Positions 10,174 through 19,160 of a stretch of 64,000 nucleotides of DNA are shown one piece after another. Under the pieces are notes generated by a model. The model was not told where the DNA came from. It ran no database searches and worked only from the letters and a program-made list of their open reading frames with translations. The stretch's first letter is position 1; every line of letters begins with the position of its first letter. Source of the DNA: Caulobacter sp. (GTDB lineage: Bacteria > Pseudomonadota > Alphaproteobacteria > Caulobacterales > Caulobacteraceae); contig JAIOXZ010000002.1 of assembly GCA_021741355.1 (NCBI GenBank), positions 1 through 64,000 on the forward strand. Reading direction: 5' to 3'. The translations under genes and the position numbers were made by a program.

Positions 10174-12693
10174 CTACTCCGCGCGCAGCACCGGGGCCGG
10201 CCGCTTCGACAGGGCCTGGATCGCGGCCAGCAGGCCGCCGAGCGTCGCCAGACCCACCGCCGCGCCCAGCAGGGTCCCGACCCCGGCCCAGTCGACGCTC
10301 CACTCGGCCTCGAACACCTTGACCACCACCGGCCAGGCGGCGGCGTAGCCGAGCGCGACCCCGGCCAGGCCGGCGATCAGGCCGACCGCGCCATACTCGA
10401 CGCCGTAGGCCAGCAGGATCTGCGCGCGCGACCCGCCCAGCACCTTGAGCGTCGCAGCTTCCCGGGCGCGGGCGCGGGCGCCGGCCGCAATCGCTCCGGC
10501 CAGCACCAGCAGGCCGGCCAGCGCCGCGACGGAAGCCGCGCCCTGGATGGCCAGCACCAGCCTGTCGAGCATCTCGGTGGCCGCCTCCAGTTGCTCGCGG
10601 ACACTGATCACATTGACCATCGGAAAGTCCTTGCCGAGCGCGCGGGTCACCGCGGCTTCCTGGGCCTTGTCCGCCTTGGCTATGGCGACCTGCGGCAGGA
10701 TCGCGCCTTCGAGCGCGGCGGGGTTGATGATGATCGGGAAGGCCGGGCCGAAGCCGCCCCAGTCGACCTTGCGCAGCACCGCGATCCGGACGTCGATCTC
10801 GCGCCCGAGGACGTTGAGCGTGACCTGGTCGCCGACCTTCAGGTTCGCGCCGGCGGCGGCGTCCGCCTCCATGGCGATGACCGGTTCGCCGGCGTAGTCC
10901 GGGGTCCACCAGCGGCCCGCGACGATCCCCGCCTCCGTCGGCTGCGGGCCGATGACGGAAATCTGGATGTCATTGTCATAGGCCCAGCGTTCGCTGTCCT
11001 TGACCTGTTTGAGGTCGACGATCTCGCCCTTCACCCGGACGATACGGCCGGTGGTGAAGGGCGCGCGAAGCCAGTTCCGGTCGGTCAGGGTCGTGTCAAA
11101 GGCCCTGCCCACGGCGGCGTCGAACTCGGACGCGCGGGCGCCGGGGACCTCGGTGAAGACCATGGCCGGCGCGGTCTTCGGCGCCACCTCGCTGACCTGG
11201 GCAAGCAGGCTGGACTGGATCAGCACCACCGCCGCCAGCAGGGCGACTCCGAGGCCGATGGCCGGAGCGGCCGTGCGCGCCGCCGAGCGGGGGCCGGCCA
11301 GGTTGGCTATGCCGATCCGCACCGCGCCGCGCGCGAACCCCCGAAGCCGTCCGGCCAGCAGGGCCGCGCCGCGCCCGAGCGCCCAGAGCAGTCCGAAGGC
11401 GACAGCGACTCCGGCGATCATGATCGCAGCCGCCACGGGCGTCGGCGCGGTGACCACGGCCAACGCCGCCAGGCCCATGCCCGCCAGCACCGCGACGATC
11501 ACCTCCGGTCCAAATCCCAGCCGGCCCGTCAGGTCGCGGCGGAACAGCGAGGATGGCGGCGTCGCGCGCGCCCTCGCCAGCGGCGCGAGGCTAAAGGCTG
11601 CCGCCGCCAGCAGGCCGAACACCGCCGCCTTGGCCAGCGGCGCCGGATAGACTGCGAACAGCGCGGGAACCGGGAGCTTGTCCGCCGCCAGCTGGCCGAG
11701 CACCAGCGGGGCGATCGCACCGGCGACCAGGCCGATGGCGACCCCGAGCGCCGACAGGACGCCGATCTGGATCAGGTAGAGGTTGCGGATCAGCGTGCCT
11801 TCCGCCCCCAGCGCCTTGAGCACCGCGATCGAAGGCTTGCGCTGTTCGAGGTAGGCCGAGACGGCGCCGGCGACACCGAGCCCACCGGCGACCAGCGAGG
11901 CCAGGCCGATGAAGCCGAGGAAGTATTCCAGCTGGTCGATGAGCCGCTTGAACCCGCCGCCCGCCTCGTTGCGGCCCCGGGCCTCGAACCCGTCCGCCTT
12001 GAGGCGCTTCACCAGCCGGTCGACGCCGGCGTTGGTGGCGAGCTCCGGCTTGAGCGCGATGCGCACCGCCTCGTTGGTATTGGGCATGCCCGGCTGCAGG
12101 AAACCGCCGGCCTTGACCGCTTCGATACTGGTCAGGACGCGGGGGCCGAGGGCGAAGCCGCGGCCCAGCCGGTCCGGCTCTGACACCAGCACCGCCCGGG
12201 CGATGAACTTCGCCTCGCCGACGAGGAAGGTGTCGCCGAGCTTGAGGTTCAGCCGGTCGAGCAGGGCCTGCTCCACCGCGGCCCCGGCTGCGTCACCCTC
12301 CGGATAGAAGGCCGCCGCGAGGGAGTCGGCGCCCTCCAGCCCGACCTTGCCGGCCAGGGGGTAGGTGTCGGACACGCCGCGTAGTTCAACCAGACGCCGC
12401 TCACCGGACGGCGCTTCCGCCATGGCCGAAGCGGCGGCGGACCAGGCCGTCTTGCCCATGGTGGCGAAGCGCTCGCGCTCGGCCGGGGTGAACAGTCGGC
12501 GGTCGACGCTGAGGCGCAGGTCGCCGCCGAGAATCTCGCGCGCCTGGACGGCCAGACCGGCCCGGAAGGCCTCGGCCGTCGATCCGGCCGCCGCGATGGC
12601 CGCGACGCCCAGCGCCAGGCAGGCGAGGAAGATGCGGAACCCGGCCACGCCGGAGCGCAGCTCGCGCAGGGCGAAACGCAGCGAAAGCGGCAT
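10174..12693 (-). CDS. ABC transporter permease, FtsX/MacB-like (YbbP type)
   Basis: An 839-residue membrane protein with an N-terminal helix (about 20-40), a large periplasmic domain, three helices at about 260-350, a second block of helices near 400-500, another soluble domain and three C-terminal helices. This duplicated FtsX arrangement matches the YbbP family. Its start overlaps the last base of the upstream ATPase stop codon, so the two form one transporter. The substrate is unknown; the neighbouring tesA-type gene is typical for ybbA-ybbP loci. Confidence 0.88.
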   Translation of the reverse strand: MPLSLRFALRELRSGVAGFRIFLACLALGVAAIAAAGSTAEAFRAGLAVQAREILGGDLRLSVDRRLFTPAERERFATMGKTAWSAAASAMAEAPSGERRLVELRGVSDTYPLAGKVGLEGADSLAAAFYPEGDAAGAAVEQALLDRLNLKLGDTFLVGEAKFIARAVLVSEPDRLGRGFALGPRVLTSIEAVKAGGFLQPGMPNTNEAVRIALKPELATNAGVDRLVKRLKADGFEARGRNEAGGGFKRLIDQLEYFLGFIGLASLVAGGLGVAGAVSAYLEQRKPSIAVLKALGAEGTLIRNLYLIQIGVLSALGVAIGLVAGAIAPLVLGQLAADKLPVPALFAVYPAPLAKAAVFGLLAAAAFSLAPLARARATPPSSLFRRDLTGRLGFGPEVIVAVLAGMGLAALAVVTAPTPVAAAIMIAGVAVAFGLLWALGRGAALLAGRLRGFARGAVRIGIANLAGPRSAARTAAPAIGLGVALLAAVVLIQSSLLAQVSEVAPKTAPAMVFTEVPGARASEFDAAVGRAFDTTLTDRNWLRAPFTTGRIVRVKGEIVDLKQVKDSERWAYDNDIQISVIGPQPTEAGIVAGRWWTPDYAGEPVIAMEADAAAGANLKVGDQVTLNVLGREIDVRIAVLRKVDWGGFGPAFPIIINPAALEGAILPQVAIAKADKAQEAAVTRALGKDFPMVNVISVREQLEAATEMLDRLVLAIQGAASVAALAGLLVLAGAIAAGARARAREAATLKVLGGSRAQILLAYGVEYGAVGLIAGLAGVALGYAAAWPVVVKVFEAEWSVDWAGVGTLLGAAVGLATLGGLLAAIQALSKRPAPVLRAE

Positions 12694-13385
12694 CAGGCGT
12701 CGCCGACGATCTGGCCGGCGGCCATGGTCACCTGGCGACCGACGCGGGCGGCGAGGGCGGTGTCGTGGGTCACCAGCACCAGCGCCGCGCCCGTCTCGTT
12801 GACCAGATCGAACATCAGCTCGGCGACCCCGGCGGCGTTGGCGGCGTCAAGGTTGCCGGTCGGCTCGTCGGCGAACAGCAGGGCCGGCTCGATGGCCAGG
12901 GCGCGGGCCAGTGCCACCCGCTGCTGCTCGCCGCCCGACAGCTGGGTCGGATAGTGGCGCAGCCGCTCGGTCAGGCCGACGCGGCCGAGCCAGTCGCGCG
13001 CGATTCGGGCGGCGTGGCGCGTGCCGGCCAACTCCAGCGGCGCGGCGACGTTCTCTTCCGCGGTCATGTTGGGCAGCAGATGGAAGGCCTGGAACACCAG
13101 CGAGACCTTGCCGCGCCGCAGTTTCGCCCGGCCGTCCTCGCCAAGCGTCGCAAGGTCTTCGCCGAACAGCTTGACCACGCCGGAGGTGGGCCGTTCGAGT
13201 CCCGCCGCCACCGCGATCAGCGAGGACTTGCCCGATCCGGACGGACCGACGACGGCCACTCTTTCGCCCGGCGCCACCTTCAGGGTGACGCCGCGCAGGA
13301 TCTCGACCGGACCGGCGACCGACGGCAGGGTCAGGGTGACCGCGTCGAGGGCGAGCGGCGCGGGCAGTGGAAAGGCGTCAAACAT
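12693..13385 (-). CDS. ABC transporter ATP-binding protein (LolD/YbbA type)
   Basis: A 230-residue ATPase with Walker A GPSGSGKS at 47-54, signature LSGGEQQR at 149-156 and Walker B ALLFADEPTGN at 168-178, the LolD/MacB subfamily pattern. It pairs with the FtsX-like permease directly downstream. The ATG at 13385 starts just before the domain; a longer frame to 13577 overlaps the divergent esterase and is rejected. Confidence 0.9.
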   Translation of the reverse strand: MFDAFPLPAPLALDAVTLTLPSVAGPVEILRGVTLKVAPGERVAVVGPSGSGKSSLIAVAAGLERPTSGVVKLFGEDLATLGEDGRAKLRRGKVSLVFQAFHLLPNMTAEENVAAPLELAGTRHAARIARDWLGRVGLTERLRHYPTQLSGGEQQRVALARALAIEPALLFADEPTGNLDAANAAGVAELMFDLVNETGAALVLVTHDTALAARVGRQVTMAAGQIVGDA

Positions 13386-13449
13386 TTTTCGTATGGCTTC
13401 GCGGGAGGGATTTGGTCGGGACCGTGTCCACCCTACATAGGACGTAGAG

Positions 13450-14097
13450 ATGACGAGCACACCATACGCCTCTGTAACCCGCCGCGCGCTCGGCGCCCTT
13501 GTGCTCGGGGCGGCGGCGACGCCGGTCTTCGCCGCCGGGAAGCCGCGCATCGTGACAATGCTCGGCGACTCGATCACCGCCGGCTACGGCCTGCCTGCCC
13601 GCGACGCCCTGCCCGCCCGTCTCGAGGCCGGTTTGGCGAAGCTGGCGCCGGGGACGCGCGTGCGCAGCGCCGGTGTGAGCGGCGACACCAGCGCAGGCGG
13701 CGCGGGCCGCGTCGACTTCAGCGTCCAGTCGGACACGGCCGTCTGCGTCGTCGCCCTCGGCGGCAATGACCTGCTGCAGGGGCTCGACCCGAAACAGACG
13801 AAAGCCAACCTGGACCGCATCATCCGCCGCCTGCGGGCGCGCAACATCACCGTCGTCCTGGCGGGCCTGACCGCGCCGACAGCGATCGGCCGCAGCTACG
13901 CCCGCGACTTCGGCGCCGTGTTTCCCAGCCTGGCGAAACAGTACGGCCTGGCCCTCTATCCGAACCTGCTCGAGGGCGTTGCCGGCAATCCGCGTCTGAA
14001 CCAGCGGGACGGCATCCATCCGAACGCCGCCGGCGTGGCGATCATCGCCGCCCGTCTGGCGCCGGTGGTCGCGCGGGCGCTGACCTCGCGCCGATGA
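13450..14097 (+). CDS. tesA: Arylesterase / SGNH hydrolase (TesA-like)
   Basis: A 215-residue periplasmic lipolytic enzyme. A Tat-like or Sec signal lies at about 1-29 (RRALGALVLG..VFAAG). The nucleophile is Ser41 in GDSITAGYG, block III is GGND at 104-107, and the Asp187/His190 pair is in DGIHPN. It is divergent from the ATPase gene with a 64-bp shared promoter region and overlaps thpR by 4 bp. Confidence 0.9.
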   Translation: MTSTPYASVTRRALGALVLGAAATPVFAAGKPRIVTMLGDSITAGYGLPARDALPARLEAGLAKLAPGTRVRSAGVSGDTSAGGAGRVDFSVQSDTAVCVVALGGNDLLQGLDPKQTKANLDRIIRRLRARNITVVLAGLTAPTAIGRSYARDFGAVFPSLAKQYGLALYPNLLEGVAGNPRLNQRDGIHPNAAGVAIIAARLAPVVARALTSRR

Positions 14098-14627
14098 TCC
14101 GCCTGTTCGCCGCCATCGCCGTTCCCGAGGAGATCGGGGAGCCTCTGTTGCGACGACAGCACGGGCTGCCCGGCGCGCGATGGCGGCCGCTGGAGGCGTT
14201 TCACATCACGCTGCGGTTCTATGGCGACGTGCAGGAGCGGGCCGCCGAGGACCTTGACCTGGAGCTGGAGCGGATCACCAGCGCGCCGTTCGGGTTGACG
14301 CTGGAGAGCGTCGGCGCGTTCGGCGAGGGACCGGACATCCATGCGGTCTGGGCCGGGGTGGCCGAGAGCGAGCGGCTGCGCGTGCTGGCCGGCCGGTGCG
14401 AGACGGCGGCGCGGCGGGCGAAGCTGAGCGCCGACAGCCGCGCCTACCGCCCTCACCTGACGATGGCCTATCTGCGCCGGCCCGATCCCGCCGACGTCGC
14501 CGCCTGGATCCAGGCCAACGCCCTGCTGCGGTCGCCGGCCTTCGCCGTCGACCGCTTCGGCCTCTATTCCAGCCACCAGACGGCCGAAGGCTCGCGCTAC
14601 GTGCTGGAGCGCGAGTACCGGCTCTGA
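14094..14627 (+). CDS. thpR: RNA 2',3'-cyclic phosphodiesterase (LigT/ThpR)
   Basis: A 2H phosphoesterase of 177 residues with the two catalytic HxTx tetrapeptides HITL (from H37) and HLTM (from H121). Family members open 2',3'-cyclic phosphates on RNA ends. The ATG overlaps the tesA stop codon, indicating translational coupling. Confidence 0.92.
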   Translation: MIRLFAAIAVPEEIGEPLLRRQHGLPGARWRPLEAFHITLRFYGDVQERAAEDLDLELERITSAPFGLTLESVGAFGEGPDIHAVWAGVAESERLRVLAGRCETAARRAKLSADSRAYRPHLTMAYLRRPDPADVAAWIQANALLRSPAFAVDRFGLYSSHQTAEGSRYVLEREYRL

Positions 14628-14634
14628 CCGTTGA

Positions 14635-15135
14635 TCAGGAGCCGGCCATGACCCCGAGGGTGATGGTGAAGAGCTTCTGCGCCGGGGTGGTGTGGCAGCT
14701 GGCCAGGGGTGCATCGGCGCTGCAGACGCCGGCAGCGGGCTCCCAGCTGACACTGACGGCGACCAGCTGCCCGTCCTTCTTGTAACCGGCGGCCGTCGCG
14801 CCGGGGCCGTCGGCGTCGGCGTTGGGATCCCGCGTCCAACCGCCGCCGAGCATCATCGCGTCCAGCTTGCCGGCGATCGCCTGGACCGTGCCGGGAAACA
14901 CCGTGCCGTCGCCGGAGAAGCCGATCTGGCAGCCCTGGACATTGGCCATGCCCGGATAGCCGACGCTGGCCGGTCCGACCGTGGCGCTGGTTCCCAGCAC
15001 GGCTGTCGAGGAGGTGTAGAGCGAGGAGCAGGTCGCGGAGACCGCCGCGCTCTGCGCCATGGCGGCGGTCGGCGCGACGGAAGGCAAGGCGAAGGCAAGC
15101 GCCGCGACAGCGGCGAGGGCGACGGACGTACGCAT
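14635..15135 (-). CDS. Hypothetical secreted protein (166 aa)
   Basis: A signal peptide at about 1-28 (ends AAMAQ) is followed by a mature domain with four cysteines (near C36, C69, C138 and C147), which could form disulfides in the periplasm. No family recognised. It converges on thpR with 7 nt between the stops. The ATG at 15135 is chosen because it starts the signal peptide; the longer frame to 15210 lacks one. Confidence 0.65.
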   Translation of the reverse strand: MRTSVALAAVAALAFALPSVAPTAAMAQSAAVSATCSSLYTSSTAVLGTSATVGPASVGYPGMANVQGCQIGFSGDGTVFPGTVQAIAGKLDAMMLGGGWTRDPNADADGPGATAAGYKKDGQLVAVSVSWEPAAGVCSADAPLASCHTTPAQKLFTITLGVMAGS

Positions 15136-15253
15136 GGCGGTCTCCTGTCGGGCGCAGCCGGGGTCGGCGCGCCTGGGTCGCGGCGAACCTAGACCCCGCA
15201 AGAAATTCACGGAACGCCGGTTTCCACAAATCGGGTCACTCGAAGACAGCCGC

Positions 15254-16084
15254 TCAGAGCCGTCCTGTGAACTCCAGCGCCACCGGGCCGGTCATGATCA
15301 CGTGGCCGTCCGACCCGCGCCACTCGACGTGCAGTTCGCCGCCGTCCATCTCGACGGTCGCTGAGCGACCGGTCAGGCCACGTCTCGCGCAGGCGACGAG
15401 GGCGGCGCAGGCGCCCGTGCCGCAGGCGAGCGTCATGCCCGCTCCCCGCTCCCAGACCCGCAGGCGAATCCGGTCGGGAGCTTTCACGAACGCAAAGCCG
15501 ACGTTGACGCCCTCCGGGAACATCGGGTGGTGCTCGATCAGGCTGCCGGAGCCCTTGACCAGGGCGTCGGACGGCTCCTCGTCGACGAAGAAGACGACGT
15601 GCGGGTTGCCCATGTTGACCGCGCCGGGCGTGTGCAGATGCGGCGCGTCGATCGGCCCGACCTGCAGTTCGATGCCCCGGGTGTCCATTTCCTCGGCCAA
15701 GGGGATGCGGTCCCAGCGCAGTTCAGGCGGGCCCATGTCGACCGAGACACGCTTGTCGCCCTCAGCGCGAGTCGCCGACAGAAGGCCGGCCTCGGTCTCG
15801 ATGACCACGTCGTCGCGACCGGCCGCCTCCATAAGGAGCCAGGCCACGCAGCGGGTGGCGTTGCCGCAGGCGCCGACCTCGCCGCCGTCGGCGTTCCAGA
15901 TGCGCATGAAGGCGTCCGCCCGGCTGGTCGGCTCGATGGCGATCAGCTGGTCGCAGCCGACGCCGTTCGTCCGGTCGGCGATGGCGCGCGCCTCCGCCGG
16001 CGTCGGCCGAAAGGCCTCGCCTCGCGCCTCGACCACGACAAAGTCGTTGCCGAGACCATTCATCTTGAGAAACGGACGGCTCAT
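15254..16084 (-). CDS. dapF: Diaminopimelate epimerase
   Basis: Converts LL- to meso-diaminopimelate for lysine and peptidoglycan synthesis. It has 276 residues with both catalytic cysteines: C73 in GACGNATR and C221 in ACGTGAC. The start MSRPFLKMNGLGNDF is the usual one. It is a single gene, divergent from the channel gene. Confidence 0.97.
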   Translation of the reverse strand: MSRPFLKMNGLGNDFVVVEARGEAFRPTPAEARAIADRTNGVGCDQLIAIEPTSRADAFMRIWNADGGEVGACGNATRCVAWLLMEAAGRDDVVIETEAGLLSATRAEGDKRVSVDMGPPELRWDRIPLAEEMDTRGIELQVGPIDAPHLHTPGAVNMGNPHVVFFVDEEPSDALVKGSGSLIEHHPMFPEGVNVGFAFVKAPDRIRLRVWERGAGMTLACGTGACAALVACARRGLTGRSATVEMDGGELHVEWRGSDGHVIMTGPVALEFTGRL

Positions 16085-16133
16085 GATCGCTATATAGGCT
16101 ACGGCTTCGGCTTAGTCAGAGGTTAACCGCGCC

Positions 16134-16937
16134 ATGAAGGACGCCGACCACCGCCCCCACCGGCCCTTTATGCATGGCGTGAGGGTCAGGCTGCGCGCGC
16201 TCTACCATGGCGCCTCGCCAGGCGCCGTGCGGTTCCGGCTTGGTGTGATCGGGCTGGACCTGCTGATCATCGCCTTCTTCGTCGCCGCCCCGATCATGCG
16301 TGACATCGGCGACCTGTTCCTGGTCCTGGACTATGTGATCGCCGCGATCCTGACCCTCGACCTGGCCGCGCGGCTGCTGGCGCAGCCCTCGCTGAAAAGC
16401 AGCTTCAAGCGGCCGATGGTCTGGGTCGATCTGTTCATCCTCGTGACCCTGCTGTTTCCGGCGCAGCTGGCCAATTTCGGCTTCCTGCGCGTGCTGCGGC
16501 TGTGGACCCTGGTCGAGAGTGATTTCTTCTGGCGCACCGTCGGGCGGCGCTATGACGACACCCGGGTCGAGGAGGTGACCAAGGCGGCCATCGGCCTGCT
16601 GACCTTCGTCTTCGTGATCACCGGCTTTGTCTATTCGACCTTCATGGGTCGCTACGAGGGGATCGGCGGCTGGGTCGACGCGCTCTATTTCACGGTCACC
16701 AGCCTGACCACGACGGGCTATGGCGACATCATCCTGCCGGGCGTCTGGGGACGGCTGCTGTCGATCTTCGTGATGCTGGTCGGGGTGTCGCTGTTCATCC
16801 GGCTGATGCAGCTGCTGGTGCGGCCGCACAAGGTGATCTTTCCGTGCCCCGAATGTGGCCTGCGTCGGCACGATCCCGACGCGGTTCACTGCAAGGCCTG
16901 CGGCAAAACCCTCTGTATCCCGGACGACGGGGTATAG
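16134..16937 (+). CDS. Potassium-channel-like protein with C-terminal zinc ribbon
   Basis: A 267-residue membrane protein. Helices at about 38-55, 62-82, 96-112 and 114-128 resemble a short voltage-sensor domain, followed by a pore unit (helix 152-170, pore loop, selectivity filter TTTGYGD at 192-198, helix 205-228). The cytoplasmic tail carries a four-cysteine zinc ribbon, C238/C241 and C253/C256. The filter is that of K+ channels; the ribbon is unusual on a 6-TM channel. Gating and regulation are not known. Confidence 0.85.
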   Translation: MKDADHRPHRPFMHGVRVRLRALYHGASPGAVRFRLGVIGLDLLIIAFFVAAPIMRDIGDLFLVLDYVIAAILTLDLAARLLAQPSLKSSFKRPMVWVDLFILVTLLFPAQLANFGFLRVLRLWTLVESDFFWRTVGRRYDDTRVEEVTKAAIGLLTFVFVITGFVYSTFMGRYEGIGGWVDALYFTVTSLTTTGYGDIILPGVWGRLLSIFVMLVGVSLFIRLMQLLVRPHKVIFPCPECGLRRHDPDAVHCKACGKTLCIPDDGV

Positions 16938-17007
16938 ACTTCCCCCTTGCCGCGCCACGCCGCGACCCTATGGTTGCCGGCCTCGTTCCACGCCGGATGT
17001 TCCCGAC

Positions 17008-19158
17008 ATGAAGCTTCCCGCCCTCGCCGCCCTGCTGTTGCTCGGCGCGGCTCCCGCTCTCGCCTCTGTCGAGTCGCCGTTCGAATGGCTCGAGCAGGTG
17101 TCCAGCGAACGGTCGATGGCCTGGGTCGAGGCGGAGAACGCCAAGGCCCTGCCCACGCTGACCGGCGACGCGCGGTTCGCGCCGCTGCAGGCCGACGCCC
17201 TGGCGATCCTGTCGGCGAAGGACCGGATCCCGACCCCGGCCTTCGTCGGCGAGATGGTGTTCAACTTCTGGCAGGACGCCGAGCATGTTCGGGGCGTCTG
17301 GCGGCGGACGACGCTGGACAGCTTCAACAGCGACAGCCCGCAGTGGGAGACCGTGCTCGACCTCGACGCCCTGGCGGCTGCGGAGAAGGCCAACTGGATC
17401 TGGAAGGGCGCCGACTGCCGCCCGACCACCCATGACCGCTGCCTGGTCAGTCTGAGCAACGGCGGCAAGGACGCCGTCGAGATCCGCGAATTCGACCTCA
17501 CGACGAAGGCCTTTGTGCGCGGCGGCTTCCGTCTGCCGGAGGGCAAGCAGACCGTCGCATGGCTCGACGCCGACACGATCATCCTGACGCGGGACTGGGG
17601 CCCCGGAACGCTGACGGACTCCGGCTACGGCATGGTGGTCAAGACGCTGAGCCGGACAGATCTGCGCAAGGCCGGCGCGCCGCTCGGCTACGCGCAGGAG
17701 GTCTTCCACGGCGAGACGAAGGATGTGTCCGCCCGGCCCGTGGTCTATCGCGACGGGACCGGCGAGCGGATCGTACTGGTCAACCGGGGGCTCGACTTCT
17801 TCAACAGCGCCTGGTTCGTGCTGCCGGACGGGGGCGGCGAGCCGGTGCGGCTGAAGCTGCCGACGCGGTCGCAGACGCATGGCTATCTGCAGGGCCGGCT
17901 GATTGTCTCGCTCCAGGAGGACTGGACCTTCCGGGACACGTCCTATGCCTCAGGCTCGCTGCTGGCGGTCGATGTGCCGGCGATGCTCGCGGTGCAGGAC
18001 AAGGCGCTGCCGGCCAAGGCTTTGTCCACGCCAGGTCCGGTCGTCGACGTGCTGTTCAAGCCGGCGGACCGCGAGGCGCTGGATCCCGACCAGATCCGGG
18101 TGACCGAAAACCGTGTCGTGGCCGTGCGCTACAACAATGTCCGCGGCAGCCTGATCAGCTTCCGGCGCGAGGCCGGGGCCGACTGGGAGCCCGACTATTA
18201 CACCGCCCTGCCGAACGCCGCCGTCAGCCTCGTCGCCACGGCCGACAGCGGAGACGCCGTCTTCTATACCGAGGAGAACTTCCTCACGCCGACGCGGCTG
18301 ATGCTGGCCCCGGCGCGCTGGGGCAAGTCGTTGGCGATCAAGACCCTGCCGGCCCGCTTCGACGCCTCCACCCACGTGGTCGAGCAGAAGGAAGCGACCT
18401 CGAAGGACGGAACGAAGATCCCCTACTTCATCGTTCACCCCAAGGGTCACAAGCACGACGGCCAGGACCCGACGCTGCTGCACGCCTACGGCGGTTTCCA
18501 GCTCAGCAAGCTGCCGGTCTATGATCCGGTCCTCGGCAAGCTGTGGCTCGAGCGCGGCGGCACCTATGTCGTGGCCAACATCCGCGGCGGCGGCGAGTTC
18601 GGGCCCGGCTGGCACGAGGCGGCGCTGAAGGCCAACCGCCAGAAGGCCTATGACGACTACTTCGCCGTGGCCGAGGACCTGATCCGGCGCAAGATCACCT
18701 CGCCGCGCCGGCTGGGCGCCTATGGCCGCTCCAATGGCGGGCTGCTGATGGGCGTGGCCATGACCCAGCGGCCGGACCTGTGGAACGCGGTGATCGTTGA
18801 GAGCCCGCTGCTGGACATGATGCGCTATCACCTGCTGCCGGCGGGGGCCTCATGGATCGGCGAGTACGGCGACCCGACCGTCCCGGCCGAGGCCGCCTGG
18901 ATCGCGCGCTATTCGCCGTTCCAGAACCTGAAGGTCGGCGTGAAATACCCGCTGGCCTACATCACGACCTCGACCAAGGATGACCGCGTCCACCCCGGCC
19001 ACGCCCGCAAGTTCGCCGCCATGCTGGCGCAGCTGGGCGCGCCCTATCTGTATTACGAGAACACCGACGGCGGTCACGCCAACGGCGCCGACCCCACCGC
19101 GAACGCCAAGCGCTGGGGCATGCACTACACCTACCTGACCCGACAGTTGATGGACTGA
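17008..19158 (+). CDS. Prolyl oligopeptidase family serine peptidase (first of tandem pair)
   Basis: A 716-residue exported S9 peptidase. Signal peptide about 1-20 (ends PALAS), an N-terminal beta-propeller, then an alpha/beta-hydrolase domain. Catalytic Ser575 is in GRSNGG, the acid at 658/659 in TKDDRVHP and His690 in DGGHANGA. The ATG at 17008 begins the signal peptide. It is followed after 2 nt by a paralogue of similar length and design. It probably degrades short peptides in the periplasm. Confidence 0.92.
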   Translation: MKLPALAALLLLGAAPALASVESPFEWLEQVSSERSMAWVEAENAKALPTLTGDARFAPLQADALAILSAKDRIPTPAFVGEMVFNFWQDAEHVRGVWRRTTLDSFNSDSPQWETVLDLDALAAAEKANWIWKGADCRPTTHDRCLVSLSNGGKDAVEIREFDLTTKAFVRGGFRLPEGKQTVAWLDADTIILTRDWGPGTLTDSGYGMVVKTLSRTDLRKAGAPLGYAQEVFHGETKDVSARPVVYRDGTGERIVLVNRGLDFFNSAWFVLPDGGGEPVRLKLPTRSQTHGYLQGRLIVSLQEDWTFRDTSYASGSLLAVDVPAMLAVQDKALPAKALSTPGPVVDVLFKPADREALDPDQIRVTENRVVAVRYNNVRGSLISFRREAGADWEPDYYTALPNAAVSLVATADSGDAVFYTEENFLTPTRLMLAPARWGKSLAIKTLPARFDASTHVVEQKEATSKDGTKIPYFIVHPKGHKHDGQDPTLLHAYGGFQLSKLPVYDPVLGKLWLERGGTYVVANIRGGGEFGPGWHEAALKANRQKAYDDYFAVAEDLIRRKITSPRRLGAYGRSNGGLLMGVAMTQRPDLWNAVIVESPLLDMMRYHLLPAGASWIGEYGDPTVPAEAAWIARYSPFQNLKVGVKYPLAYITTSTKDDRVHPGHARKFAAMLAQLGAPYLYYENTDGGHANGADPTANAKRWGMHYTYLTRQLMD

Positions 19159-19160
19159 GT

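Noticed and set aside
10156..12183. 675-residue plus-strand frame antisense to the FtsX-like permease
   Set aside because: Low-complexity Arg/Gln/Gly text typical of antisense frames.
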